Shown here piece by piece: positions 45,167-57,461 of a stretch of 64,000 nucleotides of DNA. Source of the stretch: Ypsolopha sequella. Lineage: Eukaryota > Arthropoda > Insecta > Lepidoptera > Ypsolophidae. The translations under genes and the position numbers were made by a program. Numbering within the stretch: the stretch's first letter is position 1; every line of letters starts with the position of its first letter. The DNA lies in assembly GCA_934047225.1 (NCBI GenBank), contig OW203990.1, positions 24,779,045-24,843,044 on the forward strand. Reading direction: 5' to 3'. The notes below the pieces were generated by a model that saw nothing but the letters and a program-made list of their open reading frames with translations, made no database searches and had not been told where the DNA came from.

Positions 45167-45594
45167 TTAAGTCCATCAAACTATAAGGGATGTCCCTCCA
45201 CTGGCGTATTCAAAAGGAAAATAAAAGAGCTCTATCATCAGCAACCTATCCTGTAGCTATTTTATGTATGGTTTAGGTACTTACGTAAACACTTACGTAT
45301 TTATTAATTGAATATGTATTTTTGATTTGTAAAATTTTAATCTATATTTATTATTTATTTATACTATGTAGGCATTTTTGCATGTAAATTTTATGTCATT
45401 TGTTATTTTATTTTAACTTATAGGTCTATTCAGGTACTATTAATTTAATCTTGTTTCTATATAAGGATTATTGTGCGCAATATGAATACATTATATACAT
45501 ATATCAAATATCTCTATCACCCTGGCCTTGGTTTGGTGGAAGAAATATCATTATTGAGATAAGCACGAGATTTTATTATTAAAATTTCTGTATA

Positions 45595-45856
45595 CAAGGT
45601 GACTTTTTGATCATCGTCCAAATTCATACTGGAGGCTTGATAAGTGATCAGTATCTTGGATCAAGAACAATTTTTGTGAAATTTGTGAAATGAAATTTCG
45701 GCTTCCCATAGAAATTCACGTCCAGTTCCGAGTGAATAACTATGGAGAGTCGAAATTTCATTTTACGTATTTTACAAAAATTGTTATTGATCCATGATAC
45801 TGATCACTTACCAAGCCACCAGTATGAATTTGGACGATGATCAAAAAGTCACCTTG
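45595..45856. mobile_element. MITE, CAAGGTGAC family, copy 1
   Basis: CAAGGTGACTTTTTGATCAT, CGTCCAAATTCATACTGG on the left is the complement of CCAGTATGAATTTGGACGAT, GATCAAAAAGTCACCTTG on the right, with TA on both sides. It is the best preserved member of a family also seen at 56073, 55373-55613, about 22394-22625 and about 28060-28290. Confidence 0.87.
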
Positions 45857-46017
45857 TATAGATGGGATCAATAAAAAAATAATAAATGAAGTTTTCTTTC
45901 ATGTATGTAAACTCTTATTAGTACAAGTTGACAATAATCGTAAGTAAAAACAAAGATTCAAATTAAAAGGATTTAATTTCCTAATTTACATAAATTAGTA
46001 AAATAGGTTGCTAGAAG

Positions 46018-47040
46018 TTCGGAGTCGTTGGTTATCTCGACCGAAGGAAACTCGTCCGAATGGCCGAGTTGCCACCATTCGATTAAATTTACTTTTTTGT
46101 GGACAACTTGACCACCAGTGAATATTTGAGGTAGTTATGTACAGGTACAGCAATACAAAAACCGTTTTGAATTTTTTTAAATTTATTTTCAAGACAAATC
46201 ACGGCATGGCATTAAAATAAAACGAAATTTTATTAATAAAATAGATATATAGTATGTATTTTTAATGAAGTGATTACTTTGTTCAGTCTTTTGGAACATT
46301 GCTGGTGGTATAGGGATAATATAATCAGCTATCACTTCTTCGTCGCAATTATTTATTTCAATTTTATTCATTTTATACAAAATCAGGCTTACATTCGTGC
46401 AAACCCTCTCGCATTATACAGTTATTGCTAGCAGTAACTATTGTCCCTTTGCATGTGTTTCTCTCCGTACATCTCCAAACACAGGAGCCATCTTTATTTT
46501 TTCGTTTTTTGTTGTATTTGTAGCCTGCGCGAAGAAGTATTGGCTTTCCTCGCTGAGATGTCAGTATTTCAAACCCATTTTCAGCTTGTGAGGTAGATGA
46601 ATCTGACTTTGCCCAGTTCTCTGAAAATATTTTGAAAGTTGTTATTCCTGAGCAAATTTTTTAAATTAATTAAAAGCAAATTTAAAACGTAAAACTTAAG
46701 AAAACGTTATCAAAAGACTCCCAGTTTTATAATAATTATTAAAACCACGTGTAGCGTTGTAGTTTTGTAATACAACACAAGTAGAATAAACTTGTCTTTT
46801 AAGAAATCATCATGATCTCAACAATGCATGTTTGTTTTAGGTAAAGAGCTTGGCTTTATTTTATAGTTTTATTCGAACCATTATAGTACTTGCATTCATT
46901 CAATCTTTTTAACTGATAATACTTTGTTTGCGCGGTCGAGTTGACCACAAAAAAAAAATAGGTTCAGTCAAAATCGTGGCAACTCGGCCATTCAGACAAG
47001 TTTCCTTCGGTCGAGATGACCAACGACTCGAAGTTCGAAT
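46018..47040. repeat. 105-bp inverted repeats enclosing exon 46373
   Basis: The left arm (46018-46122) contains CGACCGAAGGAAACTCGTCC and AATGGCCGAGTTGCCACCAT. The right arm (46935-47040) carries the reverse complement with roughly 85% identity by eye. The 0.8 kb between them holds the HxC FLYWCH exon. They may be two independent insertions of one repeat or the ends of one element. Confidence 0.75.
46373..46620 (-). CDS. mod(mdg4): FLYWCH terminal exon with HxC ligands and N-terminal spacer
   Basis: The acceptor TATTTTCAG is in phase 1. About 81 residues follow: a polar spacer (ENWAKSDSSTSQAENG), then FEILTSQRGKPILLRAGYKY, a basic run (NKKRKNKDG), VWRCTERNTCKGTIVTA, GLHECKPDFV and TAA. The final ligands are H-E-C instead of HxH; FLYWCH fingers are generally C2H2-type, so this copy is unusual. 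The GT after the second cysteine (C-K-G-T) also differs from the C(K/R)A of the other exons. AATAAA lies at 46363-46368, just past the stop. The exon lies between two arms of a 105-bp inverted repeat (46018-46122 and 46935-47040). Confidence 0.8.
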
Positions 47041-48048
47041 CGAAAACATACATATGTAAAAACACAAAAAGTTAATAAACAGAAATTTGGTGTGCATGTA
47101 AATAATACAAGTTTCTAAACCGGATAAAATTGTTTAGGTTATTTTAAACGAAACGACAAAACCTACTGGTCATACGGGTCTACACAATTATCATAATGAT
47201 AATGATCTTTGTCATAATAGTAGTTAGTATAATTTCCTCACTTATGTTATGATTCCTCTAGAATTAACGTTAATTAATTAATAGATGAAATTACTGTAAA
47301 AGTAGATGGACTTTTTGGGAAAGGTTATATTTTTCCTTCATGACATAAATTTCTTCCGTCTTGTATTTTTTTTTCTCTTTATTTAATTAAAGTATAGGCT
47401 TACTTTTTAACTTTGTTGACATTTGTTTGTAACAAAATTTATGAAAAAAAAAAAGATATGATTTAATCGCATGGGCGGAGTTAGGCATATATTTATTATA
47501 TGTATTGCATAATATTAATTACCTACATTTACATTGTCTTTAAAAAAAATATTCAAACTATAAAATTAACTTAAATAAGATAAAAATTCAAATAAGACTA
47601 AAATAAATACATCTAAACTAAACTAAAACATTTACATAAGGTAAAAAATGCTGGCCAAATCATCGCCGTTGCCGGAAAGGGTTCCCCAAAATATGGCAGC
47701 ATTGCCACGCTGGATGGCCAGCCTTATTCTTTGGCCAAAATAGCCCCCAGTTCTTATTTATCTATATTTATAATATTATTTATTCCTTTATTTTCTATTT
47801 TATTCAAGTGTATTATTTTATTAAATATAAGTAAACCTAATCTTTTTTTTTTTCGTTTTCCTATTTTCCCACATTATTATTTATTATATAAAACTCTTAG
47901 ACATAGATTATTTAATTATATTAAATTAAAACCGAGGGCATGAAATGAAATGTCTTTCGTTATGTAATGTACGTACATCTGATGTATCTGTTATTACATA
48001 AATAAAGATATTTCATTTCATAACCGGTATCATTTCGAATAAAGTATG

Positions 48049-48242
48049 TCAGTGAGTGTGCTCGTTGTAAGATTTGATGATCATGTTGTCCACCGTCGTA
48101 ATGCTGGCCCGACATCTATGAGCTTTCTTCGTACAAGACCATCTGGCTCGAGATCCTCTGCTCCCGGCCCACTTGTTGAACCGGTACTTCCCGACCTGGA
48201 TGACTGGTCTGCCGAACCGAGAGGTGGTGAATATTGGCACAT
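48049..48242 (-). CDS. mod(mdg4): FLYWCH terminal exon
   Basis: The acceptor TTGTTTAG is in phase 1. About 63 residues follow: PIFTTSRFGRPVIQVGKYRF, NKWAGSRGSRARWSCTKK, RCRASITTVDN and EHTH-TGA. Nearly every position of the FLYWCH consensus is present and the protein ends at the ligand histidine. It is clearly a duplicate of the exon at 43402; the two share SRFGRPVIQ, GKYRFNKW and GSRGSRARW. A second exon of a different subtype (46373) sits between the copies. Confidence 0.87.
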
Positions 48243-49489
48243 CTAAACAAAGTAGAAAAGAGGTTAGAATTCTTGGGACGATAGGTGAAGCTTACTTTGT
48301 ACTCTGTTAGAGGGTTAATTTATTACAACTTCATCTCCTAAAGCAATTTACTTATAAAACAATAAACCAATTTTGAAAATTTTTATTAAAGTCCTGTGAG
48401 ATTGGAATCCTATTGTTACGCTTTGCTGTCTTTCAATCTATTATAGAAATGGTCGGGTTAACATTAAGGCGTATTATAAAGCAAAATGCATTTTTCGCAG
48501 ACGACTTAAGAGTATGACATAGCCAAAACAAAAACCAGTTCCGGGCGTGGCTTACTCATTTTACGATAGCGCGCGGGGGGAAATTCGTCCCGGTCTCAAA
48601 GCTCGCGCCTTCCATGGCAAAAATATCAATAGAGTGGACGAGGTAGGGTCAAAAGTAATACGTATTTTATTTTATCTAATTTATTAGTGTATTTCGATCA
48701 TCGTCATACGGCATTGATCCTACTTGCTATCACGTCGGGACGAAAATTTATTATGGTCGGCTAAAAGTGTTTTTTTGAGTGTTTGATTTATCAGTTGACA
48801 CTCGGAACATTTCAGACACTCCTTTAGAGATAAATAATAATATAGTGACGGTTAATTGTCACCATTACCCATGCTTTAAATATATTTCGCCCGTTGAGCT
48901 GGTTTTACACTTGCGGGAAAATAAATTGGACCAATTATTTATTTACAAAAAATTGTTACTAAAGTTGTTATTACAAAAAATGGAAACTAACAAATACTTT
49001 CAGAAGGAATGCACCACGTCACTATCTATCTCACTGTAGCCTTTCTCAATTATGTCGCTATCTCTCTCATTTAACTACGTTTCACTGCGTTACTATCTCA
49101 TTCCAACTCATTTTAAATAGCGTCACTATTTATCTCACTCTAACGCGTGTCAAATGGCATTTTTAATGAACGTCCACTCTTTCATTCTAAATTCTAATTA
49201 TTGAAAAAAATACGCAGCTCCTTAGGTAGTAAAATAGCAATAACTTTTTTTTTCAAAAGTAATACACAGAAATTTTCAGTTCATTGCCACTAGCATGTGG
49301 TAAGTACAATAATATAAAAACATGCATAGAACCTAGTTGTTGTATATCCTGCAGCAATAGCAAGATCCGAGGCTTAACAAGCAGACTGATATCGAAAGTG
49401 ATACATTTTTTTGATACATCAAATTGAGTGATACATCAAAACAAAGTAACTGCGCAGCTTTTGAATTAGCAGCTTAAATCATATTATGC

Positions 49490-49707
49490 TTAATACGACG
49501 CATATAATACCGGATGATTGTGAGCATTATTTATCTTGACGATTTCATTGTTAACTGTGAAGAGGCTGGCTAGGCAGCGTCTCTTGTTATGCAGTGTACA
49601 CCTCCACTTGACCTTGCCAGCTCGAGAGTTGCACAAGTCGATGTTGTACCGGTACCCCTTCAGCAACATACCATGGCGACCATTCCGTGTCTCGAAGAAT
49701 ACTGGTC
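49490..49707 (-). CDS. mod(mdg4): FLYWCH terminal exon
   Basis: The acceptor ATATTGTAG is in phase 1. About 71 residues follow: GPVFFETRNGRHGMLLKGYR, DLCNSRAGKVKWRC, RRCLASLFTVNNEIVK, AHNHPVLYASY and TAA. The domain is complete with CCHH ligands and a short tail beyond the final histidine. The plus-strand open frame here is a shadow. It is a member of the trio with 50683 (dead) and 51001. Confidence 0.82.
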
Positions 49708-49854
49708 CTACAATATGGATATTTCTTTAATTAATTCACGTATATCATCATAGCATAAAAATACAGAAACGAGTAAGTCTGAATGAAAAATTGTCTTACT
49801 CTTTTCCAACATTTCAAATATTATAAATATGGTCCTTATTTTTTTTCTATTTCA

Positions 49855-50235
49855 TCCATCTCATCCATCAGCCTTCTTTTTTTTTCATCCACTATTGGAC
49901 ATAGGCCTTTCCAAGATTTAGCCACTCTTGGGGGTCCTCTTGGAAGTAATGCCCATACTCACACACGCTGGGCAGGCGGTTTGGTGAGCGCGGTGCCGCA
50001 ACCCTCGCACCAGTGACGCCGCTGCCCATCCAGTCTGTTTTATGTAAGGTCCGGCTGTTGTGAATGGATATATCATCAATCGGTCCCAGATATGGTGGGC
50101 TACCTGGTTTTATGCCTGTTCGAAAGCTGTCCTCTTACTCTCCCCCAAATAACTTCGAGGGGGTTTCCAAGTAAGATGGTGATACCTCCACAGTCGAGCC
50201 TGGCATCAGCTCTACCACCTATATCTCATAAGTCG
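49855..50235. repeat. dispersed repeat, copy 2
   Basis: It is in the same block order as 24950-25315 (GGCCTTTCCAAG, CACACGCTGGGCAGGCGG, AACTTCGAGGGGGTTTCC). It fills most of the gap between exons 49490 and 50683. Confidence 0.75.
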
Positions 50236-50682
50236 CCCTTTACGACACCCCTAAAGTATTGGGTTGGTGCTATTCTACTCTACCGGTCACTACACGGCTT
50301 TTTCGATTTATGATAGTTTATTAGTATTATAATTTTAAAACCGCGTTTATTTTGTGGCAATACACTTTAATAATATTTACAGTTTCCTGCAACACGTTTT
50401 TAGTGTAGTAAAAGGTACATAATAAAGCAAATTTTTTTAAATTATGGACTTGCTCTACATGAATTCTGTTTATGATTCCTTTGCCAGATGTTTATCTACC
50501 TTATCTAATTATACACCATTCATCGTAAAGTATTTTTGAGGTCAAATTCTTTTTAAAATATAATTAGTTTTGATATTAGTTTCTAATTTTCACGTAATTT
50601 TGGAACGTACTTCAATGTTTGTAAATTTTTACGTAACTTTATTTTAGAACATTTTCCAATTCTAGAGCTATTATTACAGATC

Positions 50683-50882
50683 TTATGGTTCATGATTATG
50701 AGTGCCGATAGATTTTACAACTTTATTATAAACAGTGAACACTCTAGCATGGCACCTATTCCTCTTCCGCGAGCATATCCACCTGATCTCGCCAATACGA
50801 TGATCTCATGAATCGATGCTGTAGCGATACCTTTTTAGTAACATCCCTTGGTTGCCATTTTTAGTCTTAAATATTACTGGCA
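50683..50882 (-). pseudogene. dead FLYWCH exon: acceptor lost and nonsense codon
   Basis: The sequence aligns with its neighbours at 51001 and 49490 (PVIFKTKNGNQGMLLKRYRY, then RWICSRKRN.CHARVFTV and HNHEP). Two faults are visible. Where the neighbours have a cysteine after Asp-Ser or Asp-Leu, this copy has TGA (plus strand 50806-50808). The expected AG just before the coding start reads AA after a run of T, so no acceptor is present. The rest of the frame is open to TAA. It is a recently decayed cassette; the two lesions agree with each other. Confidence 0.8.
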
Positions 50883-51000
50883 TTAAAAAAAATACAAAGA
50901 AATATTAAAACATTTAAAGGGGTTTTAGTTAATTCAATTTGTCCTAATAAGATGGTATTTATTCTCTGGTATAGGTAACAAAATTTCCCAATAACACTTT

Positions 51001-51212
51001 CTAAAATCTATTTTCAATGTCATGATTATGCTGGTTTGTTATTTTGATGACTTCATCATCGATTGTGATCACGACGGCATGACAGCGCTTGTTGTGTTGA
51101 CTACACCTCCATCTCTGCTTGCCCTGTCTTGAGTTACAAGAGTCGATGGTGTACCGGAAGCCTTGCAGCATCAATCCTTGGCGACCGTTCCTAGTTTCAA
51201 AGTATGCCGGTT
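51001..51212 (-). CDS. mod(mdg4): FLYWCH terminal exon
   Basis: A phase-1 acceptor (TTTCGTAG) is followed by about 69 residues: EPAYFETRNGRQGLMLQGFR, DSCNSRQGKQRWRCSQ, RCHAVVITIDDEV, then HNHDIENRF and TAG. The FLYWCH core is complete, with a seven-residue tail after the histidines. An AATAAA lies about 40 bases past the stop (50958-50963). It is closely related to 49490-49707 and to the dead copy between them; the three form a local triplication marked by the ETRNGR and NSR(Q/A)GK motifs. Confidence 0.84.
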
Positions 51213-52034
51213 CTACGAAATATAACACACATTATTCTTTAGACACATAAAAAAAAAATATATATAATAAAATAATAGGTAGATCCTATCTTTTGTTCGA
51301 ACATCAATGTAGGTATCTTGTTCATAAAGTCAGTAGATGAATATAATATACAGGAGATTGATAATATTTTGGTAGAAAGCACCAGGGAAAGGGGTTCGGA
51401 CAAGACGCAGGTGACATTTATAGAGCGGACCATAGTTCGACGATATTATCTGGGTTGCTTGAGGGCAATGCAATGGATAATAGTAAGGATAGTGTACAAA
51501 TAAGAGGCATATGCCTAACGATTGGCTGATATGGAGATCTAAAAGGGCCGATTTAGATGAATCATAAAATTATTTTTAAGTAGGATAGAATCTTTTTTTA
51601 GTTTCTTTGCGTGTCCAAAAGAGACAGCATTCGAAGACAACACAGACTACTTACATATGATTCATCCAAAGCGGTCATGTTAGAGGACCAGGCGGCGTAG
51701 CATAGTCTTTAATCGCGCGCGACGCCACTTTTACTGAGCTTGAAAGTTAACATTATCCTAAGTTTGTTTTTATATGTTTAGTTCTTTATCGTTATTTAAA
51801 TATTAAACCCAAAATAAAATGTTAAGCGTTTAATCTAATGCAAACGAAAAGTACATCATTTTAACTACTTAATTTTGAAACACATTTTTTTCACACACTA
51901 AATAAATAAAACACCTAAGCTAATTACTTATCTATGCAATGGAATGAACGATCATTAGATCTTCACTGATTTAACCTATGCATAATTCATCAAATAAATA
52001 CTGATTGAGTAATTCAGTTACAAGAAAGTATTAA

Positions 52035-52246
52035 TTATTCTTTTTGTAATACTGTATCAGGAATTCCAGTATGTACATAAGTCCTTAAAGTAGTTCTTGG
52101 TACAGAGTAAAGAGCGCTCGCTTTTTTCAATCCCATCTCCCTCTTTCTTACGGCCTTTACTGCTTGAATCATGTTGTCTTTATCCCATTTCTTCTTTTTC
52201 TTCATTTCCATCGATCCAGCCAACCAATGATGACCGAAGTCCAAAG
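52035..52246 (-). CDS. psq-type helix-turn-helix terminal exon
   Basis: After a TTTCAG acceptor in phase 1 the frame runs about 69 residues to TAA. It has a basic KKKKKW start, then DKDNMIQAVKAV, REMGLKKASALY and VPRTTLRTYV. This is the pattern of the pipsqueak/CENP-B N-terminal helix-turn-helix: an acidic first helix, AxxLYxVPxxTLR and a basic tail. The family binds DNA and occurs in Psq-class regulators and in pogo/Tigger transposases. Its acceptor phase matches the surrounding FLYWCH exons, so it may give a BTB-psq isoform. Alternatively it is the relic N-terminus of a Tigger-like transposase with a chance phase match. No transposase catalytic core is visible nearby. Confidence 0.6.
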
Positions 52247-54247
52247 CTGAAACATTTTTAAAATTAAATATTGGTGCTTTTGATAAAAAGTTAAAATGTA
52301 AGAGTAAGTTTTAGCGGAAAAGAGATTTCTTAAGTATTACGTAGGAATTAGGAAATAAAAGTGAAACGAGCTGTTGGCTTTCTTTATTATCTTTTATCAT
52401 AATCTTATGCTCATTAATTGATTTTGTCATTATTTAGTTGTGGCTTAGATCTCTTCGCTATCAAGGTATAATAGTTTTTATAACATAAAGTTGGTTGTGT
52501 TTTATTGTCTGGTTTTATTGTTGACTTTAAGACTATCTAAAATTTTGGATAATTTTGGTTATTATGTCGTGATTAAAGTTAAAAAAAACGGAAGACAAAA
52601 ACTGACACAACGAAATATATCTTGAATTAAAACACTTGTACTTGTAGTTTCACTTTATTTTTATTTCATTTTAACTCCCAAAAAAAAATATATATTTTTT
52701 TTTAATTAAGATCTTCCCTTGAAAATGGAGTAAAATCCGAAACCGGTTGGGAGTTAATATAAATAACGTGAAACTACAAGTACAAGTGTTTTAATTCAAG
52801 ATATATTTCGTTGTGTATACACAGCTCACTATGTGTGTATACACAGTTTATAACACAGCTCACTATGATTTATGCGAGAGAAACGTCGAGCTTTTCTCGC
52901 ATAAATCATAGTGAGTCTTAGCGGAGTTATTTATTTCGTTATGATGGACACTCACCCTAATCTTAGTGATATAAAAAACTGACACAATGAAAGGACAAAA
53001 AAAATACATACAATAAGCAGCTTTAATAATTTTAAATTTGTAACTACTGTAAGTAGAATTCATAATTAAAATATATGACGTAAACTGACATGGAATTTTC
53101 TTGTGATACGCGAATTGTTTCGAGCGAGTGAGTGTCGTCCGTGGACGCAGACAAACGGGTATCGCCAGATCAATTTCATTATTTTCAACAAAATAAACGC
53201 TTAGATTAAAACTTTTTAATCCACAGATAAATTTTGTCGCAACGAAATATAATTAAAGCTCAGACTCACTTTGATTTTTGCGAGGAAAACTCGACGTTTC
53301 GGTCAACTTAAGAGTGACACTAGGCAATTTTAGTGATATATATTTTGTCGCGTTTACGGATAAACTGACAACCCGTTTTGGTTCATCTTCCAACGTGAAT
53401 AAGGACTTGACTGTTCCTTATTTTTGGAAATACCTGATAAAAAATACTATTTATCAAAAAACAACATCCAGCTACACAAATCTAATGTATACAAAAACAA
53501 TTTTAATGATATTACAGCATTTTGAAACTATTGTATTTGCCAATATTGCGAATATAAAGCTAAAATAGCTATTGTTTTAACCCTCTCAATCTAAAACACA
53601 CTTAAACAATAGTAACACATCTAAAACAATAGTAACAAAATAGATCTCGGATCTATTTTACATTTTAAAGCTACTATAATTATATAAAACTTTTTTTGCA
53701 TATATGTAGTAACATTATTTGGGTATTTGATACATTTTTTAGCAGGGAATTGATTTTTGGACTTTATAGTAATCTTTTTATCGACTCATTCAATAAAAAT
53801 AAATAACGTACAAGTCGTTATTAACGTTGGGTTGTAAACCAAAAGCCTAAATACACGGTATTTCTTAAGTCAATCAGGCTCCATCGAGTTGTTTATATCC
53901 GTAAACGCGACAAAAATACTTTTCAACCGGGTCCTACATTGAGGTTTAAATCTAATCTTTATATAGATATATATATATTTTTTTTTTGTCATCTTTTTGT
54001 TTGCATGGGATTTTTGACACTGTTTGTTACAATAAGTTTCAAGTTTACTTAGATTAGGGAACAGGGCTACTCTCTGGGTACAGCTTAGATTATATGTAGA
54101 AATAAATAAAGTAAATAAGTTGCTAAATAAGGAAGTTGTTAAAGATTAAAGATTAAAGAAAAAAAGAAAGATTAAAGAAGCATTTATAAAGTTGAAAAAT
54201 TATTAAAGCTGCTGAGTTATTTCGATACAAATCGAAAGAATCGATCT

Positions 54248-54441
54248 TCAATGAATGTGTTCATGTTTAGACGTAACGATCTGATCGTTGATCGTGATGA
54301 CGGATACCTTACACCCTTGGACAGCTCTGGTACAGACCCATCGGACCTTAGGGCCCTTGCATTTCAACACACGGTTGAATCTATATTGACCCCACACGAG
54401 GACTGGGTTGCCAGCTCTGGTCAATTCAAATTTAGGATGAT
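54248..54441 (-). CDS. mod(mdg4): FLYWCH terminal exon
   Basis: A phase-1 acceptor (ATATTTTAG) leads into about 63 residues: HPKFELTRAGNPVLVWGQYR, then RWVCTRAVQGCKV, ending HEHIH and TGA. The conserved tyrosine/tryptophan block and the C, C, H, H ligands are present. The position usually occupied by the alanine of C(K/R)A is valine. No close duplicate is visible in the window, so this is a diverged single-copy cassette. It stands between the psq exon at 52.0 kb and the exon at 57.5 kb. Confidence 0.8.
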
Positions 54442-55174
54442 CTAAAATATAATATGAAAGATTAGTTGAATATTTGTACTTTTGTTTTTAAATAAATGTA
54501 AGTAAATTGCTAATGTCGACATGAAAAAAAGTGGTTTCTATTATTTTTCTTGTAACTTCAATTTGCTAAACTGCCAAAAATTATTCACCGTAAATTTAAA
54601 AGCCGTAGCTTCTAAATTCTAAATTCGTAGCGGAGGCGATGAGTCCTGGACTGATTCTCGGTAATCGTGAATATTGTGCACTTCCCCTGGTCAGTCAGCC
54701 CAGCCAGGACAGCTCCTTAAAGTAGAGCCGAACAGTTTCAGCGTTCTGACACATAAACTGGTCCAGTGAAGGGAAGTTGGAGCTTGTCGCAATCCCTGCT
54801 TTTCCCTGCCGCAGCTTAAAAATTGCCATTCCCTATCACATGGGAAATCGACGAAAAACACGAAATAAACAAAATATACGTACTTTCATTGAACCGATTC
54901 AAAATAAGTGATATGGGTGTAGGGTTACCATCCGTCCGGATTTGTCCGGACTTTTGGACTTTCGTCTGGACTTTGTCCGGACTTCTGACTTAGAGGGAAA
55001 ACATTTCGACTATTATTAATTGAATTACTTACCTGTAAAGCCTGTAGCTATCTCAATTTTTCTTTAATGTTCGGCATTTTTTCAGCCCTTTTTGTAATTT
55101 CGTAATTTTACTTCAAATCGATACCCAGATAAATCGTGTTACTACGTACAGCGGTTTAGGCTGCGCGTTGTCTT

Positions 55175-55358
55175 ACAGTCAGCCAGTCAGTTAGTTAGTC
55201 AGCCAGTCAGTTAGTCAGCCAGTCAGTTAGTCAGCCAGTCAGTTAGTCAGCCAATCAGTTAGTCAGCCAGTCAGTTAGTCAGCCAGTCAGTTAGTCAGCC
55301 AGTCAGTTAGTCAGCCAATCAGTTAGTCAGCCAGTCAGTTAGTCAGCCAGTCAGTCAC
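55175..55358. repeat. 16-bp tandem repeat
   Basis: About eleven head-to-tail units of AGTCAGCCAGTCAGTT with few changes. It abuts a diverged MITE copy at 55373. No exon lies within 0.7 kb. Confidence 0.9.
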
Positions 55359-56072
55359 GGAACTATTTTATGCAAGGTAAAATTTAATCTACCGCCGGAA
55401 TTCATACTGGAGACTCGGTTGGTAATCAGGAACAAGGTTCAACAATCCTTTTTTTCGAAATAATAAAAAATAATGTTTTGTTCCCATACGATCTGCACTA
55501 GTTTCTAGTATCAGTAGAAAAAATTTCGAATTTCTCCTGGTAGGTCATTAAACATTGTTCTTGACTAACTGAGTATCCAGTATGAATTCGGGCGGTTGAT
55601 TAAATTTCACCTTATATATTCATACATGGATATGGATAGATATAAAAAAATGCATTTTAAAAAATCAAAGTAATTTATTAACAAAATGTTATCTTCCACC
55701 ACCAAATTGATATCGTTCCTTTAATATTACTATTTTTGTACATGCTTAAAGCTAATAGTTGTTTCACTTAAAAAGTGTAAGCACTTAATATTTATTATAA
55801 TATTTATTATATATAATATAATAAGTTAATATTTGTATAATAAGTACCTTATTAATAAGTAATTAATGACATGATCATTTAGTATAAAATAGTAAGGTGT
55901 ACTTGGTACACAAAATCTAGAAAAAACACCTAGAGATAGATCTCTTATCGTCGAGAGAGATCAGCATAGAGAACAAATATTTAACTGCGCTGATTCTCAG
56001 ACCTTAGAAACAGATTGCACTCCTTTCACCAAATAAAACTTGTCGTACACTTAAAAAAGCATTACAAACATA

Positions 56073-56290
56073 CAAGGTGACTTTTTGATCATCGTCCAAA
56101 TTCATACTGGTGGCTTGGTAAGTGACCAGTATCATGGATCAATAACAATTTTGGTGAAATTGGTAATATGAAATTTCGACTCCCCATAGCGATTCACTCG
56201 GGACTGGAAGTGAATTTCTATGGGAAGCCGAAATTTCATTTTAGGAAAACCTCCAGTATGAATTTGGACGATGATCAAAAAGTCACCTTG
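56073..56290. mobile_element. MITE, CAAGGTGAC family, copy 2
   Basis: It has the same termini as 45595 with TA on each side. The interior is a short inverted pair (TTCGACTCCCCATAG and CTATGGGAAGCCGAA). The rest of 54.6-57.4 kb holds the 16-bp tandem repeat and unassigned sequence, part of it GC-rich (56600-56900). Confidence 0.85.
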
Positions 56291-57461
56291 TATAATCAAG
56301 TCTGTCTCAAAGACATAGGCAGAGACCACATATTTCTATCTGCTACAATCCAGATACACCTCTTTCGCCACTTTTACATCCATCAATCTAGTCATACAAT
56401 GTTTCTATTCCAGCTGCTTTATTTAATAAAATAACAAAAGGCGTTATTTAGTAAAAAATACAAATAAAGCATTACGTGCAATAACATAGAAACAAAAAAA
56501 TATATCGGTGAAATAAATATGCAACACAAATTACCTAAAAATAATTAATTTTCCTATAGGTTTACAAAATTGCTAACACGTGGTCTAACAGATACGTTTC
56601 TCTTGACGCGTTGCCTTCAGACTACGACGTAGCGGGTCTACAAAGCGTGAACATTATGGAATCGTAGCACTTGCTACGCCGTAGCAAAAGGTCGATGCAA
56701 GTGTGGCTTTGTAGCACGTCGCTGATACATCTCGTACAGTACGACAACACTCAAGAGATGTACCTCCTCGCTCGACCAATAGAAATAAACGAATTTCCCG
56801 CCTCAGCGTCTATTCGATGCCGCTTCGAGCGCTTCAGTTGATTACATTGCGTTGGCATGCGACTGGTTGTAGTTATCTTTGATTCGGTAAAGTTCGGTTT
56901 ACGAACTTAAACGATGGAAACTCTAGAGTCTTGTCGTAATGTAATACAGCGCAGCAATTTTTTATAGCGAAGACTGTCACGTCATGAAAAGACATCATTT
57001 TAGTTTTTCACTGGCTCAGATATGTTTGCGGCGGTATAAAGACGAATTTTAAATAAATGTGGACACAGTTGTAAAAAGCACCAATTTTTTCCACTTACTA
57101 CTTAGGGCTATAGATTTTAATTTTTGTTAGGAACCAGTGGCCATCTTGAAATGTGTGTCCCAATGGGCCTGGAACGTTAAAAGTTTTCTAATTGTATACC
57201 TTGAATTCAAAAATGTACGTTTACATTCTAAAAAAATCTTTTAGAGCCGAGATATTCAAGAATATAAAGATGAAATTCAAAATGGCCGCCAGTTTAATTT
57301 AAACTACCTCATTATCTCTAAAAACAATAAATCGCAATACAGATCATGGCTCAGATCCAACTAAAAAATTAAAACGATGGTTTTTAGTACAATGTGAAAA
57401 CTATAAACTGCTTTTGCCCGGTCTGTCCACATTTTTTTGCTAAGCAGATCCGTAACGGTTC

